The notes beneath the pieces were generated by a model. That model saw nothing but the letters and a program-made list of their open reading frames with translations, made no database searches and was not told the DNA's origin. Shown here piece after piece: positions 42,395 through 52,452 of a stretch of 64,000 nucleotides of DNA (its first letter is position 1; each line of letters opens with the position of its first letter). The stretch is taken from NCBI RefSeq assembly GCF_040545475.1, contig NZ_JBEPMA010000006.1, positions 1 to 64,000 on the forward strand. The letters are read 5' to 3'. Position numbers and translations under genes: made by a program. The stretch is from Peptoniphilus_A olsenii (GTDB lineage: Bacteria; Bacillota; Clostridia; Tissierellales; Peptoniphilaceae).

Positions 42395-43545
42395 TGAAAG
42401 ATTTTTTATTTATCTTTACAGAACTGCTCCTTAAGAGGTAGATTCCTCGACTTCAAACCCTTCGAGTTTTCCGCTCGGAATGACAGTTGTAGGGGTTGTC
42501 GTTGCCCTTTCCAATGTCATCTCGACTAAAAAGCGATAGCGAACGCATGGAGAGATCTACATGTGGAGAAGAGAATATGTAATGGTGAAATAAAAAATGT
42601 AGTGAAATAAGCATAAGAAAAGTCTTCTATTTATTCATACAGAGCGACTCCTACACAGGCAGATTCCTCGACTTCAAACCCTTCGGGTTTTCCGCTCGGA
42701 ATGACAGTTGTAGGGGTTGTCGTTGCCCTTTCCAATGTCATCTCGACTAAAAAGCGTTGCGAACGCATAAAGAGTCTTGCATGTGATGGAGAGAATTTTT
42801 CCTCCCATGTCATCCTGAGCGAAAGAAATCTGCGAAGATTTCTGAAGTCGAAGGATCTGCATGTGACGGAGAGATTTTGTTTAGGTAAAAAAGAAGTGTA
42901 ATGGAAAAGATAAGAAAAAGACTTCTATTATTATTTACAGAGCGGCTACTATACGGGCAGATTCCTTGACTACAGTAAATTCTTTTCAAGAATTCACTTC
43001 CGCTCGGAATGACAGTTGTAGGGGTTGTCGTTGCCCTTTCCAATGTCATCTCGACTAAGTGAGCGGCAGCGAACGCATGGAGAGATCTACATTTAATGGA
43101 GAAAATCTGTAAAGTTTTAAATAAAAAAGTATTCAAGCACCCAAACCACGAACAACTATAGCAAAAAGTCGAAAAAGATTTTTAACTGTTCGAGCGACAG
43201 CGAGTTTTAAAAATCCGACTTTTTGCGAGTGAAAAGAAAAATTAAAGAGGTAAAAACTTTGTCTAAAAAAGGCGTGGGGGTTTGGTTGGTAGCTCGAAGG
43301 AAAGGAAAGGGGGCCTCGCAGCGAAAGCGGAATGCCCCTTTTCCTTCCTTCGAAATAAGAATAGAAGATGGTAGTTAGAAAATATTTATTAAAAAAGGAC
43401 TTTTATTGATTTTTAGAGAACGGCTCCTATACAGGCAGATTCTTCACTCTTCGAGTACACGGCGACTTCCGCTTTACTCGCTCGGAATGGCAGTTGTGGG
43501 GGTTATCACTATAGTTACTTTTCATATCTTAATAGTTTTACTTTT
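42395..43545 (+). repeat. Repeat array R8 (plus orientation)
   Basis: Between convergent genes. TTCC-hairpins (second arms near 42476, 42697, 43004, 43483), TCTC-hairpins (near 42515, 42737, 43045), one TCCT-hairpin (near 42806) and L-module F. The first two TTCC copies carry the AAACCC/GGGTTT inner stem, the third has GAATT-type arms, and the fourth has the ACTCTTCGAGT type. The edge motif runs up to the ung stop codon. No gene. Confidence 0.9.
43131..43420 (+). repeat. L-module copy F
   Basis: Hairpin 1 is at 43161-43226 and hairpin 2 at 43294-43353. In the right arm one C is replaced by T, which a G-T pair in RNA would tolerate. It lies 23-32 kb from the other copies, yet is close to identical. 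Confidence 0.9.
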
Positions 43546-44219
43546 TATTCTTCAATCTCCCAACTTGGGGCTTTTCGTCCATTTTCTTCTAAAAATTTAT
43601 TGGCTCTTGTAAATGGTTTTGATCCAAAAAATCCTCTGTTTGCTGAAAATGGGGATGGATGTGGTCCTTCTATTATTAGGTGTTTTTTATTTGTTATGAG
43701 TCTTTTTCGGTTTCTTGCGTGATTTCCCCAAAGTATAAATACTACTGGTTCTTCTTTTTGGTTGATTTTTTCTATGACTGCGTCCGTAAATATCTCCCAA
43801 CCTATTTTTGAGTGACTCATTGGTTCGTGAGCTCTGACTGTAAGTGTCGTGTTTAGGAGCATTATTCCTTGTTTTGTCCATGATTTTAAGTATCCTTCTT
43901 TTGGTATTTCTACTCCTAAATCGTCATTTAATTCTTTGTATATATTTCTTAAGGATGGTGGAATTCTAACTCCTTTTTTTACTGAGAAAGCGAGTCCGTG
44001 AGCCTGACCTACATTGTGGTAGGGATCTTGACCTAGTATTAATACTTTTAAGTCTTTGTTAGAAGTGTAATTAAATGCATTAAATATATCTTCTGCTTTT
44101 GGAAATATTTGATAATTTTGATATTCTTTTATCAATAGTTTCCTTAAATTTTGATAGTATTCTTTTTGAAATTCTTCTTCTAATATTTCTTGCCAATCAT
44201 TTTTTATTATTTGTTTCAC
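43545..44219 (-). CDS. ung: Uracil-DNA glycosylase
   Basis: A 224-residue family 1 enzyme that removes uracil from DNA. The catalytic motif GQDPYH is at 63-68 (Asp65) and HPSPFSA includes His187. The GTG at 44219 is preferred: AGAAGGTGA, which contains the trkA stop, sits at the right distance. An ATG eight codons earlier overlaps trkA. Confidence 0.96.
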   Translation of the reverse strand: MKQIIKNDWQEILEEEFQKEYYQNLRKLLIKEYQNYQIFPKAEDIFNAFNYTSNKDLKVLILGQDPYHNVGQAHGLAFSVKKGVRIPPSLRNIYKELNDDLGVEIPKEGYLKSWTKQGIMLLNTTLTVRAHEPMSHSKIGWEIFTDAVIEKINQKEEPVVFILWGNHARNRKRLITNKKHLIIEGPHPSPFSANRGFFGSKPFTRANKFLEENGRKAPSWEIEE

Positions 44220-44223
44220 TTTT

Positions 44224-45591
44224 TCACCTTCTGAAAAATTCAAATATGGATCTTTTTAGCACTGGATCAATTAATTTTTCTAGTTCTCTTCTGCTTTCAT
44301 TTGTGCAGAAAATTACTAATCTATCGCCTTTTTTGATTTCTGTATTTCCACGTGGTATTACTGCTGAATTATCAAAACGAATTATGCCACCAATTATTAT
44401 TCCTTCTCCTAAATCTATTTGCGATAATGTCTTTCCTATATATTCGAAGTCCTCGGGAATTTGTATTTCATAAACTCTTGCTTTGCCTCCAAACATAAAG
44501 TTTATTGAAAGTTTCATTCCAAGATTTAGAGATTTTATTATTTCGTTTGCTACTAAGACTTTTGGATCGATTATTCTGTGTATTTCAAGTGGATCAAGTA
44601 TTTGCGAATAGTTATTTTCGTTTTGTATGACAATATTATTTTTTATTCCATGATTTTTTGCCATGAGTCCTAGCACTATATTCAGCTCGTCTGATTCTGT
44701 CATGGATATAAATGTTGCTTCTTTGGAGATGCTTTCGTCTATAAATAATTTATCATTTTTCAATTTTTTGTTTACTACAAAGGCATTACTATTTTTCGCT
44801 CTATATTCTTTTGATTTTTCTCTATCTGGTTCTATTATTTTTAGATTTACATTTTTTAGATTGGATATCATCTCATTTACAATGCTATCGCCTGATGCTA
44901 TTACTACATCTCTATCTATCTTATTTTTTTGCAATTCAAAATGTGTGTTTTTAAAATTTCTAATATCACGTGATAATCCCATTAAATAAATGAAATCTTC
45001 GGATTGTAATATGGTATCTCCATTGGGCACCAAAAGCTCTCCCTCTCTTAACACTCCAACTACGAGAATTGTTGCTAGGGAACCTATGTCTTTGATTTTC
45101 ATATTTTCAAATTCTTTGTCATAATCTATCAAGTGACCTGTTACTTCTATTTTTCCTCTGCCAAAGTAATCTGCTTGATAATAGTCTGAATGGCCTATTA
45201 GTTTTATTAGAAGTTTGGCTGTTTCTAGGCTTTTGTTAAATACATGAACTACATTATCAAAAGTTTTCTTTAGATATTTTATTTCATATACGCTCTCAAG
45301 TTCATCTAGTCTAAGTACTACTTTTGTGTCTACATCTTTTAGTACAGATGCTATGATTATATTTGTCTTATCGCTATCTGTTCCTATTATTATATAGTCA
45401 TATTTTTCTAGGTCAAATGTTTTTAAAAAGCTGCCGTTTAATACATCTCCTGTAAATGCTGTAACTTCTTTTGATAAATCTTCGAAGTTTTCTGATACTC
45501 TATCTACTATATCTATATCAAAATCGTCAAGTGCCAAAGTGTTGGCAATTGTCTTGCCGACCTTACCTGCTCCTATGATTAATATTTTCAA
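44224..45591 (-). CDS. trkA: Trk potassium uptake regulator TrkA (copy 2)
   Basis: A 455-residue protein with two RCK_N/RCK_C pairs. GAGKVGKTIA (7-16) is the first NAD(H)-binding loop; the second half has a weaker one. It gates TrkH from the cytoplasm. It overlaps the end of trkH by 4 bp. It differs clearly from the other TrkA on the far side of trkH, so the two may form mixed rings or act under different conditions. Confidence 0.93.
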   Translation of the reverse strand: MKILIIGAGKVGKTIANTLALDDFDIDIVDRVSENFEDLSKEVTAFTGDVLNGSFLKTFDLEKYDYIIIGTDSDKTNIIIASVLKDVDTKVVLRLDELESVYEIKYLKKTFDNVVHVFNKSLETAKLLIKLIGHSDYYQADYFGRGKIEVTGHLIDYDKEFENMKIKDIGSLATILVVGVLREGELLVPNGDTILQSEDFIYLMGLSRDIRNFKNTHFELQKNKIDRDVVIASGDSIVNEMISNLKNVNLKIIEPDREKSKEYRAKNSNAFVVNKKLKNDKLFIDESISKEATFISMTESDELNIVLGLMAKNHGIKNNIVIQNENNYSQILDPLEIHRIIDPKVLVANEIIKSLNLGMKLSINFMFGGKARVYEIQIPEDFEYIGKTLSQIDLGEGIIIGGIIRFDNSAVIPRGNTEIKKGDRLVIFCTNESRRELEKLIDPVLKRSIFEFFRR

Positions 45592-47039
45592 TTAAATGCT
45601 CCTTTTTTTCTATATCTCGGTGCGAATAATCCCATAATAGTGAAAAATTCTAATCTCCCAAGTAGCATCAAAATGCTAAAATATATTTTGTAAAAATCGC
45701 TATAAAATGCGAAGTTTTTTGTGGGGCCTATATCACCAAATCCCGGCCCTACATTTGAAAGTGTAGTTGCTACTGACGAAAAGCTTGTCAATATATCTCT
45801 ACCTGATGATGCGACAATTGCCGTTGAGAAAAGTGCTATTATGAAATAAATTCCAAGATATGCACTGATTCCCAAAACTATATTATCGTCTACATTTTTG
45901 CCATTACTTCTTATTGGCAAAACAGCTTTTGGATGGGTTGCTTTTTTCATCTCTCTAGATATTAATTTTAATAATACAGAAATTCTAACTATTTTAACTC
46001 CTCCACCTGTAGAGCCTGCACAGCCTCCAAATATCATACATACTAATAATAAAAAACGGGAAAAGTTCGGCCAAAGGTCATAATCTGAATTAGCAAAACC
46101 CGATGTAGATGATATTGAAGTCACTTGGAATGCTGAATCTCTTAGTGATTCTCCAATTGTTCCATAGCCTTCTTTGTAAAGATTTAGTGCAATTGCTATG
46201 ATTACAAATGCTATAAATATAAACCAAAATTTTATTTCGCTACTCATGAATATTTCTTTAAACTTTTTCTTAGATAATAGTGCATATACTTGAAAATTAG
46301 TGGCACACATAAACATGAACACTGACATTATAATGGGTATAGCATAACCACTATAAGACATAAAAGAATCATTTTGGGAAGAGAAACCTCCTGTTCCTAC
46401 TACTCCAAAAGTATGCACTATGGAATCAAAAAAACTCATGCCAGCAATTTTTAAAAATATAAAAAGTATCAAAGTAATAATTAGATAAATAATATAAAGT
46501 CGCTGTGAAGATTGTGATATTCTTGATTCAATTTTACCAGAGACTGGTCCTGGGGATTCTGCTTTATATATTTGAAAACCACCAACTCCTAGCTTTGGCA
46601 ATAGTCCAACTGTAAAAACCAAAATTCCCATGCCGCCAATCCAATGAGTTGTTGATCTCCAAAGTATTATGGATTTGGGAAATTCTTCTATTTCACTTAT
46701 TACTGATGCTCCAGTTGTTGTAAATCCAGAGACAATCTCAAATAGTGAATCTATATAAGTCATTGCAGTTCCAATAAAAAGAGGCAGCGCTCCAATTATT
46801 GAAACAGCCACCCACGTAACTGTGACAATCATAATCCCATCGGTTGGCGACAGTGATCTTTTGTCAATTTTTATATTAACGAGTATTAGTCCTATAATTA
46901 TTGCCAATGCCATAGATATTATAAAACCACGCGCTGAACCATCATCATATACTAAGCCAAGTATAAGTGATGGAATCATGAAAGCTGTTTCTATAATCAA
47001 AATTAATCCTAATATTTTTGAAATTAATTTATGATTCAT
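45588..47039 (-). CDS. trkH: Trk potassium transporter membrane subunit
   Basis: A 483-residue K+ channel-like transporter with four membrane-pore-membrane repeats. Filter-like segments include GFTTTGASVI, GVVGTGGFS, SSTSGF and SNVGPGFG. The C-terminal arm ends in a basic stretch. It overlaps both flanking trkA genes (11 and 4 bp). Confidence 0.95.
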   Translation of the reverse strand: MNHKLISKILGLILIIETAFMIPSLILGLVYDDGSARGFIISMALAIIIGLILVNIKIDKRSLSPTDGIMIVTVTWVAVSIIGALPLFIGTAMTYIDSLFEIVSGFTTTGASVISEIEEFPKSIILWRSTTHWIGGMGILVFTVGLLPKLGVGGFQIYKAESPGPVSGKIESRISQSSQRLYIIYLIITLILFIFLKIAGMSFFDSIVHTFGVVGTGGFSSQNDSFMSYSGYAIPIIMSVFMFMCATNFQVYALLSKKKFKEIFMSSEIKFWFIFIAFVIIAIALNLYKEGYGTIGESLRDSAFQVTSISSTSGFANSDYDLWPNFSRFLLLVCMIFGGCAGSTGGGVKIVRISVLLKLISREMKKATHPKAVLPIRSNGKNVDDNIVLGISAYLGIYFIIALFSTAIVASSGRDILTSFSSVATTLSNVGPGFGDIGPTKNFAFYSDFYKIYFSILMLLGRLEFFTIMGLFAPRYRKKGAFN

Positions 47040-48426
47040 TAAAACCCCTACTTCTTATTGTATTTATGGCATTAGATATTCTGCCTTCTGAGTAAAATAT
47101 TTTCTTCATTTTTACAACTTGTTCGTGTTTTGAAAATACTATTATCCTGTCATCTTCTTTGAGTTCGGTTGAACCATTTGGCACTATCATTTCCATATTT
47201 CGAACTATTGCTATTATTAAAATCCCTTCAGGAAGTTTTAATTCTTTCAATGTCTTGCCGCATACCACATGCTTTTTCTTGATAATAAGTTCGACTCCTT
47301 CAACTTGACCATTTAAAAATAAGTTAAGTGAAATGGAATCTTTTCCTCTAATTTCTTTTAGCATTTCTGCTGCTGTTATATAAGATGTATTAAATACACA
47401 ATCTATATTTAGCTTATCCAAAACTTTATCATAATTAGTTCTAGATATTTTGGCAACAGATTTATATATTCCACTTTGTTTTGCAACAAGTGACATAAGT
47501 AGATTTACTTCATCTATTCCAGTTGCTGCCAAAAACGAATCATAGCTGTGAATCATCTCTTCTTCTAATAGCGAAATATCAGTTCCATCGCCATTTATTA
47601 TTTGAGCCTCTGGCACAAGTTCTTTTAGCATCATGCAGCGTTTTTTATTTATTTCTATTATTGTCACATTGACATTTTCTTTTAAAAGCAAAAGTGCTAC
47701 ATAAAGCCCGGTCTTGCCACCGCCCAGTATCATGGTATTCTTGAGGTGTTTTGCCTTTTCTACTCCTGTATGAATTTTATCAAATTCTTCAATTGTTCTA
47801 GACCTGCCCGCAAGTATTATGTTGTCATTTTCCATTAAAACTGTCTTGCCATTTGGTATAATTGCCTCACCTTCACGAGATATTGCGGCAATTAATAGTC
47901 CATTTATGCGTTCTATTTCCATTATTTTTTTGCCGACAAAACTCTCGTCTTTTCCTATATTAAATTCTACAAGGGAAACTCTTCCTCCAGCAAATTCGTC
48001 TGAGTATAACTGATATCTTTTGAGTAGATATTTAACTATGGATTTTGCTGTTGCATGATCTGGATTTATTATTTTATCTATATTAAGTTCATCTCCAATA
48101 AATTTAAGATGCCTTCTATATTCAGGATCACGAACTCTTGCTATAGCAAATTTTGCACCCATCTTCTTTGACATGGTACACAAAATTACATTTGCTTCAT
48201 CATTGGTAGTTGTAGCTATAACATAATCGTAGTCTTCAAGCCCAATCTCTTCTAATACAGCAAAATCTAATGCATTTGCATTTATACTCATCACGTCAAG
48301 TGATGTGGTTATATTTTCAATTACATCTTTATCGTAGTCGACAACCGTAACTTCATAGTCTTCATCTATAAGTGCAGATGCAAGTCTATGTCCAAGTTTG
48401 CCAACTCCCACAACTAATGCTTTCAT
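47029..48426 (-). CDS. trkA: Trk potassium uptake regulator TrkA (copy 1)
   Basis: A 465-residue two-lobed RCK protein. The N-terminal nucleotide loop is GVGKLGHRLA (7-16) and the second lobe has LGGGKTGLYVA (about 235). RCK_C domains follow each. First gene of trkA-trkH-trkA-ung. Its ribosome site is AGGAGG, 5-6 bp before the ATG. The CDF gene ends 8 bp upstream, so the operon may start there. Confidence 0.94.
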   Translation of the reverse strand: MKALVVGVGKLGHRLASALIDEDYEVTVVDYDKDVIENITTSLDVMSINANALDFAVLEEIGLEDYDYVIATTTNDEANVILCTMSKKMGAKFAIARVRDPEYRRHLKFIGDELNIDKIINPDHATAKSIVKYLLKRYQLYSDEFAGGRVSLVEFNIGKDESFVGKKIMEIERINGLLIAAISREGEAIIPNGKTVLMENDNIILAGRSRTIEEFDKIHTGVEKAKHLKNTMILGGGKTGLYVALLLLKENVNVTIIEINKKRCMMLKELVPEAQIINGDGTDISLLEEEMIHSYDSFLAATGIDEVNLLMSLVAKQSGIYKSVAKISRTNYDKVLDKLNIDCVFNTSYITAAEMLKEIRGKDSISLNLFLNGQVEGVELIIKKKHVVCGKTLKELKLPEGILIIAIVRNMEMIVPNGSTELKEDDRIIVFSKHEQVVKMKKIFYSEGRISNAINTIRSRGFNES

Positions 48427-48434
48427 AGTTCCTC

Positions 48435-49583
48435 CTAAAAAATCGGATCTAATATTATACAGAATTTATAATTTGGATAAATCTTTTCTAATTTTTCTTC
48501 TAAACTTGTTTTTAGTTTTTGCGTTTCCTCTCTCGTTGTCAAGCTTTCAGCATTGTAGTCTACATCAATATAAAATTTATTATCATCAAGAACTATATCA
48601 TGACAAGAATAAATATTTAGACTTTCCCTTATAATCTTGCTAAGTTCTTTTTCAACATCATTTATTATATCGGCACTACTTCCAAGTGGATCTGGGTGTA
48701 TGATAAGTTTTATATCTAAAAGCTCAGATACTTCTCGTTCTACTTTATCTACAATATTGTGCACTTCTTCTAATGTCATATCATATGCCAATGCTGCATC
48801 TATTATAACGATTATATTTTCTGGTCCAAAATCTGTCACCATAATATTGTGCACATTTGTTATACCTTCATAACTAGCCACTTTAGATTTGATTTCATGC
48901 TTTATATCTCTTGGTAACCCTCTGCCAAGTATTATAGATATGGTTTCATTTATTAAATCGAGAGCCGTATACAAAATAAATAATGCAACTACAACTCCCA
49001 CATATCCATCTAATGTTAGATTAAATAATTTCTCTATAGCTATTGATATAAGCACAACCCCAGTTATTATAGAATCACTAAGCGAGTCTTTTTCCAATGC
49101 CTTAAGTGTGCCAGATTCTATAGCATCACTTACATTTTTATACAAATTTGCCTGCCACAATTTTAAAATAACTGTAAATATTAAAATTGCCACAGTATAA
49201 GATGGGTAACTAATTGGCACAGGAGATATTATCCTATTAATTGAAGCCCTCAAAAATTGAAAACCTACAGTCAATATTATCCCGCTTACTACAAGTGATA
49301 TTAAATATTCGAATCTACCATGCCCATAAGGATGTGAGCTGTCACGTGGTTTTGAGGCAAGTTTTATACCTATAATTGAAATTATAGAACTGGCACAATC
49401 GGTGATATTATTTACTGCATCTGATAGTATTGAAATTGAACCCGTAAAAATATAAAGCAGTACTTTTACAGCTGCAGCAATAAGGTTTGAAATAAGGCCA
49501 AGAGTTGAGGTTTCTTTTGAAACTTTTTCTCTATTGTATCCATCTTTTTCTTTGCCTCTTTTTAAAATTAATTTCCAGAACAT
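48435..49583 (-). CDS. Cation diffusion facilitator family transporter
   Basis: A 382-residue CDF protein exporting divalent metal ions (Zn, Fe, Mn or Co) against H+. It has six membrane helices in residues about 25-225 with metal-site motifs SDAVNNITD and HPYGHGRFEYL, then a cytoplasmic domain with an added C-terminal extension (about 300-382). Start with AGGAAGG. Metal choice not predictable. Confidence 0.93.
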   Translation of the reverse strand: MFWKLILKRGKEKDGYNREKVSKETSTLGLISNLIAAAVKVLLYIFTGSISILSDAVNNITDCASSIISIIGIKLASKPRDSSHPYGHGRFEYLISLVVSGIILTVGFQFLRASINRIISPVPISYPSYTVAILIFTVILKLWQANLYKNVSDAIESGTLKALEKDSLSDSIITGVVLISIAIEKLFNLTLDGYVGVVVALFILYTALDLINETISIILGRGLPRDIKHEIKSKVASYEGITNVHNIMVTDFGPENIIVIIDAALAYDMTLEEVHNIVDKVEREVSELLDIKLIIHPDPLGSSADIINDVEKELSKIIRESLNIYSCHDIVLDDNKFYIDVDYNAESLTTREETQKLKTSLEEKLEKIYPNYKFCIILDPIF

Positions 49584-49790
49584 TTTTACCTTCCTAAATA
49601 TTTTAAAATTTATTAGTTGAAATAATACTTCTTTTTCTTTAACGATTATACATTATTAAAAAATTCTTATAATAAGGGTTTCAATTTTTAGTATTGATAT
49701 TTTCTTTGTTGAAATTTTAGAATCGTATACTTATTCTAAAAAACTCATCCTGTTTCATTTATTATAGCATTGATAAAATGAGAATAAAAG

Positions 49791-49826
49791 GAAAAGAGAC
49801 TTTCCCATAATTTTGAGAAAGTCTCG
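49791..49826 (-). terminator. Terminator of the AI-2E family gene
   Basis: GAGACTTTC / GAAAGTCTC stem followed on the minus strand by TTTTCC. Confidence 0.85.
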
Positions 49827-49880
49827 CAATATTTTATACTAATTTTTAATTGAAATGGTTACAAGTATAAAATTATTAAA

Positions 49881-51077
49881 TTAGATTTTTTTCATGTGTA
49901 GATTTATATTTTTTCCATTTATTTTATACTCAGTATATTCTCTTAAAATTGCATATATCGTAGACACAAGAGGAATAAAAATCCACATACCAACTACTCC
50001 AAAAAGTGAACCGCCAACTGTAATAGCAATTAGTGTCCAAAGTGATGGCAATCCAACATTGTTCCCAACAAGTCTAGGATAGACAATATTTGACTCAACT
50101 TGTTGCAAAATAATAATGAGTATAACAAATGCAACAGCCTTGGCAGGTTCTTCTAACACAATTAATATAAATCCCATAGCAGCACCAATAAATGGCCCTA
50201 CAACTGGAACTAAATCAGTAACACCCACTATAACCCCAAGAGTTGCTGCATTTGGAAATCGCAGTATAAATGAAAATATTGAAGTCGCCACTCCAATAAA
50301 AAATGCCACTGTAAGTTGCCCTTTTATAAAACCAAAAAAGTTTTCGTGCACGAGATGTGCAACATGAAGAGTTTTGTGTGCAATATTTTCACTGAAAAAT
50401 GAATAAACAAGCCTTTCTCCTTGATAAGAAAGTCTTTCTTTATCTGCCAAAATATAAATGGATGTTATCATAGAAAGAGCAAAAGTGACAAGCCCACCAA
50501 CTATACTTGTGGCTGTACTTATGGCACTACCTACAAAATTAGATGCATTTTTGGTTGATAAAAAAGATTCGACTTCTTTAAATGCCTTTTGCCAACTTAA
50601 ATTATTGTATTCTGTCTGCATTGCATCTGAATATTTATTTATATATGGAATTTGACGTGATTTATCTATTACTGCTTGTACAAATGTTGGAAGTGATTCT
50701 TCTAACCCTTTAAAAGACTTAATCAATTGTGGCAAAATAATTCCAATAATTATTGCTATTGCCAAAATAATAAGAACAAAAGACAAAAGTATGGATAGAG
50801 TCCTCTTATATTTTTGAAACTTTTTGTTTTCTATCTTGTCAAAAAATCTTCTTTCAATTGAATTTAGAGGTATTTTCATTATAAAAGCTATCACAGCACC
50901 TATGATAAATGGTGTCAAAATACCAAGTATTCTAAGAAATCCACTTCCTATGCTTCTAGAATTTAGAAATAAATACATGACAAAAAGCAGAGCTAATCCA
51001 GTGATAAATATCTTTTTATATACATCTGTCTTAAAATAAATTTTACCTAGAAATTTGTCGTTTGGTTCTCTTTGCAC
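49881..51077 (-). CDS. AI-2E family transporter (PerM-like)
   Basis: A 398-residue membrane protein with about eight helices and the family signature near the end (GVTDLVPVVGPFIGAAMG and LQQVESNIVYPRLVGNNVGL). Members include autoinducer-2 exporters and Na+/H+ antiporters, so the name gives no firm substrate. The 154-aa gene upstream ends 7 bp before it. Confidence 0.9.
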   Translation of the reverse strand: MQREPNDKFLGKIYFKTDVYKKIFITGLALLFVMYLFLNSRSIGSGFLRILGILTPFIIGAVIAFIMKIPLNSIERRFFDKIENKKFQKYKRTLSILLSFVLIILAIAIIIGIILPQLIKSFKGLEESLPTFVQAVIDKSRQIPYINKYSDAMQTEYNNLSWQKAFKEVESFLSTKNASNFVGSAISTATSIVGGLVTFALSMITSIYILADKERLSYQGERLVYSFFSENIAHKTLHVAHLVHENFFGFIKGQLTVAFFIGVATSIFSFILRFPNAATLGVIVGVTDLVPVVGPFIGAAMGFILIVLEEPAKAVAFVILIIILQQVESNIVYPRLVGNNVGLPSLWTLIAITVGGSLFGVVGMWIFIPLVSTIYAILREYTEYKINGKNINLHMKKI

Positions 51078-51084
51078 TATTTAC

Positions 51085-51549
51085 CTACCTCAAAAATTTG
51101 TCCATAAGATTTATATACTCTTCAATAAATTCATCTTTTGTAGAATCATCATTTAACAAAGACAGTCTACTATATTTTAAAAATAATTCTATATGTTTTT
51201 TAAAAAACTCAAAAGAATTGATGGTAAAATCTTTGTTTTTTAGCATTCTAGGTAGATGATTTTCTTTTAACACAATTGATTGTTCGCTTGGCTCATCAAT
51301 ATTTTCATGCATTTCAAAAATTATATCAAAATCAACATTTGAATCTTTTCTATCTTTTTTCTTATATGAAATTTCAATTTGTCTCTTTTTCTCACTATTA
51401 TCTTTTGAATTAATTGGCAATAAAAATCTGCTTGGACTCAATGCCAACATATTGCCAGAATCCTCTTCTTTAGTGAACACAATTTTTCCACTATTTGCAT
51501 ATTTTTCTAATTGTTTTTTTCTTTGAGACATATTCGATTTATCTTTCAT
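51085..51549 (-). CDS. Hypothetical protein (154 aa)
   Basis: A soluble, Lys/Ser/Asp-rich protein with no recognised family. The N-terminal 80 residues look disordered; the C-terminal 60 are helical (FFKKHIELFLKYSRLSLLN, FIEEYINLMDKFLR). The start has AAGGTGATTTT. It lies between the radical SAM gene and the AI-2E transporter in one strand unit. Confidence 0.8.
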   Translation of the reverse strand: MKDKSNMSQRKKQLEKYANSGKIVFTKEEDSGNMLALSPSRFLLPINSKDNSEKKRQIEISYKKKDRKDSNVDFDIIFEMHENIDEPSEQSIVLKENHLPRMLKNKDFTINSFEFFKKHIELFLKYSRLSLLNDDSTKDEFIEEYINLMDKFLR

Positions 51550-51566
51550 AAAATCACCTTTTAAAT

Positions 51567-52433
51567 TTAGAAACCTCTGAGCACATCTGGCCTAAAAGTT
51601 TTCTTTTTCAAAGTTGTGTCGATTGCATTTATCAAAGACTCTTTATCTTCATTCAAAGTACCTGCCAATAAAATATAATTGGAAGCATGATTTGATCTAA
51701 AAACAGTACCAGGAGAATCTACATTTTCCAAGAAAATCTTCATTTCTTCTAAAATTTGACCTGCATCTGGCATTTCAAATTTACCAGAAAGATAATCTTC
51801 ATATATTGGTGCATTTTTATAAATTCTCATTGTCAAATATCCTAAATAATCAGGATTTGTATCTGATATAAGTTTAGCCGTACCTATTGCATTATCACGC
51901 ATGCCTTCTACTCCACCAAGGCCTGCTATTATTGTAATAGAAGAAGTAAAACCAACTTCTTTTACTTTTTTCATAGCAGTAACATATTCCTCGTAGGTAA
52001 CACCTTTTTGTATTTCTTTTAAAAGTTTTCTATCTCCAGTTTCAAAACCAATATATAACATCTCAAGCCCGTTATCGCGTAAGGCTTGTAGCTCTTCAAT
52101 TGATTTTCTATTGATGTCTTGTGCTGTAGCATAGGAAGAAACTCTCTTGACATTTGGAAAATACTTTTTAATAGTTTTCAAAATTTCTATCAAATCTTCA
52201 GTTTTTAGAACAAGAGCATCCCCATCTGCCAAGAATATTCTTTCAAAATAATTTCCATAACTTGACATCTCTTCTAAGTCTTTTTTTATATCTTCAAGTT
52301 TTCTTATTCTAAAATTGTCATCTTTATACATATAACAAAAAGTACATGAATTATGTGAACAACCAACTGTAGCTTGAATAATTAAAGATCTAGCTTCAGA
52401 AGGCGGTCTAAATACATTTCCGTAGTATTGCAT
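51567..52433 (-). CDS. Radical SAM protein (COG1032-like)
   Basis: A 288-residue radical SAM enzyme. The iron-sulfur motif is C-x4-C-x2-C (Cys25, Cys30, Cys33 in GCSHNSCTFCYMYK) rather than the usual C-x3-C-x2-C; this spacing is a feature of a known subgroup. The rest of the TIM-barrel core is present (FLADGDALVL, YIGFETGDRKLL, TIIAGLGG). The reaction is unknown. It lies 19 bp downstream of pncB on the same strand. Confidence 0.92.
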   Translation of the reverse strand: MQYYGNVFRPPSEARSLIIQATVGCSHNSCTFCYMYKDDNFRIRKLEDIKKDLEEMSSYGNYFERIFLADGDALVLKTEDLIEILKTIKKYFPNVKRVSSYATAQDINRKSIEELQALRDNGLEMLYIGFETGDRKLLKEIQKGVTYEEYVTAMKKVKEVGFTSSITIIAGLGGVEGMRDNAIGTAKLISDTNPDYLGYLTMRIYKNAPIYEDYLSGKFEMPDAGQILEEMKIFLENVDSPGTVFRSNHASNYILLAGTLNEDKESLINAIDTTLKKKTFRPDVLRGF

Positions 52434-52452
52434 ATTTCTCCCCTTTTCTATA

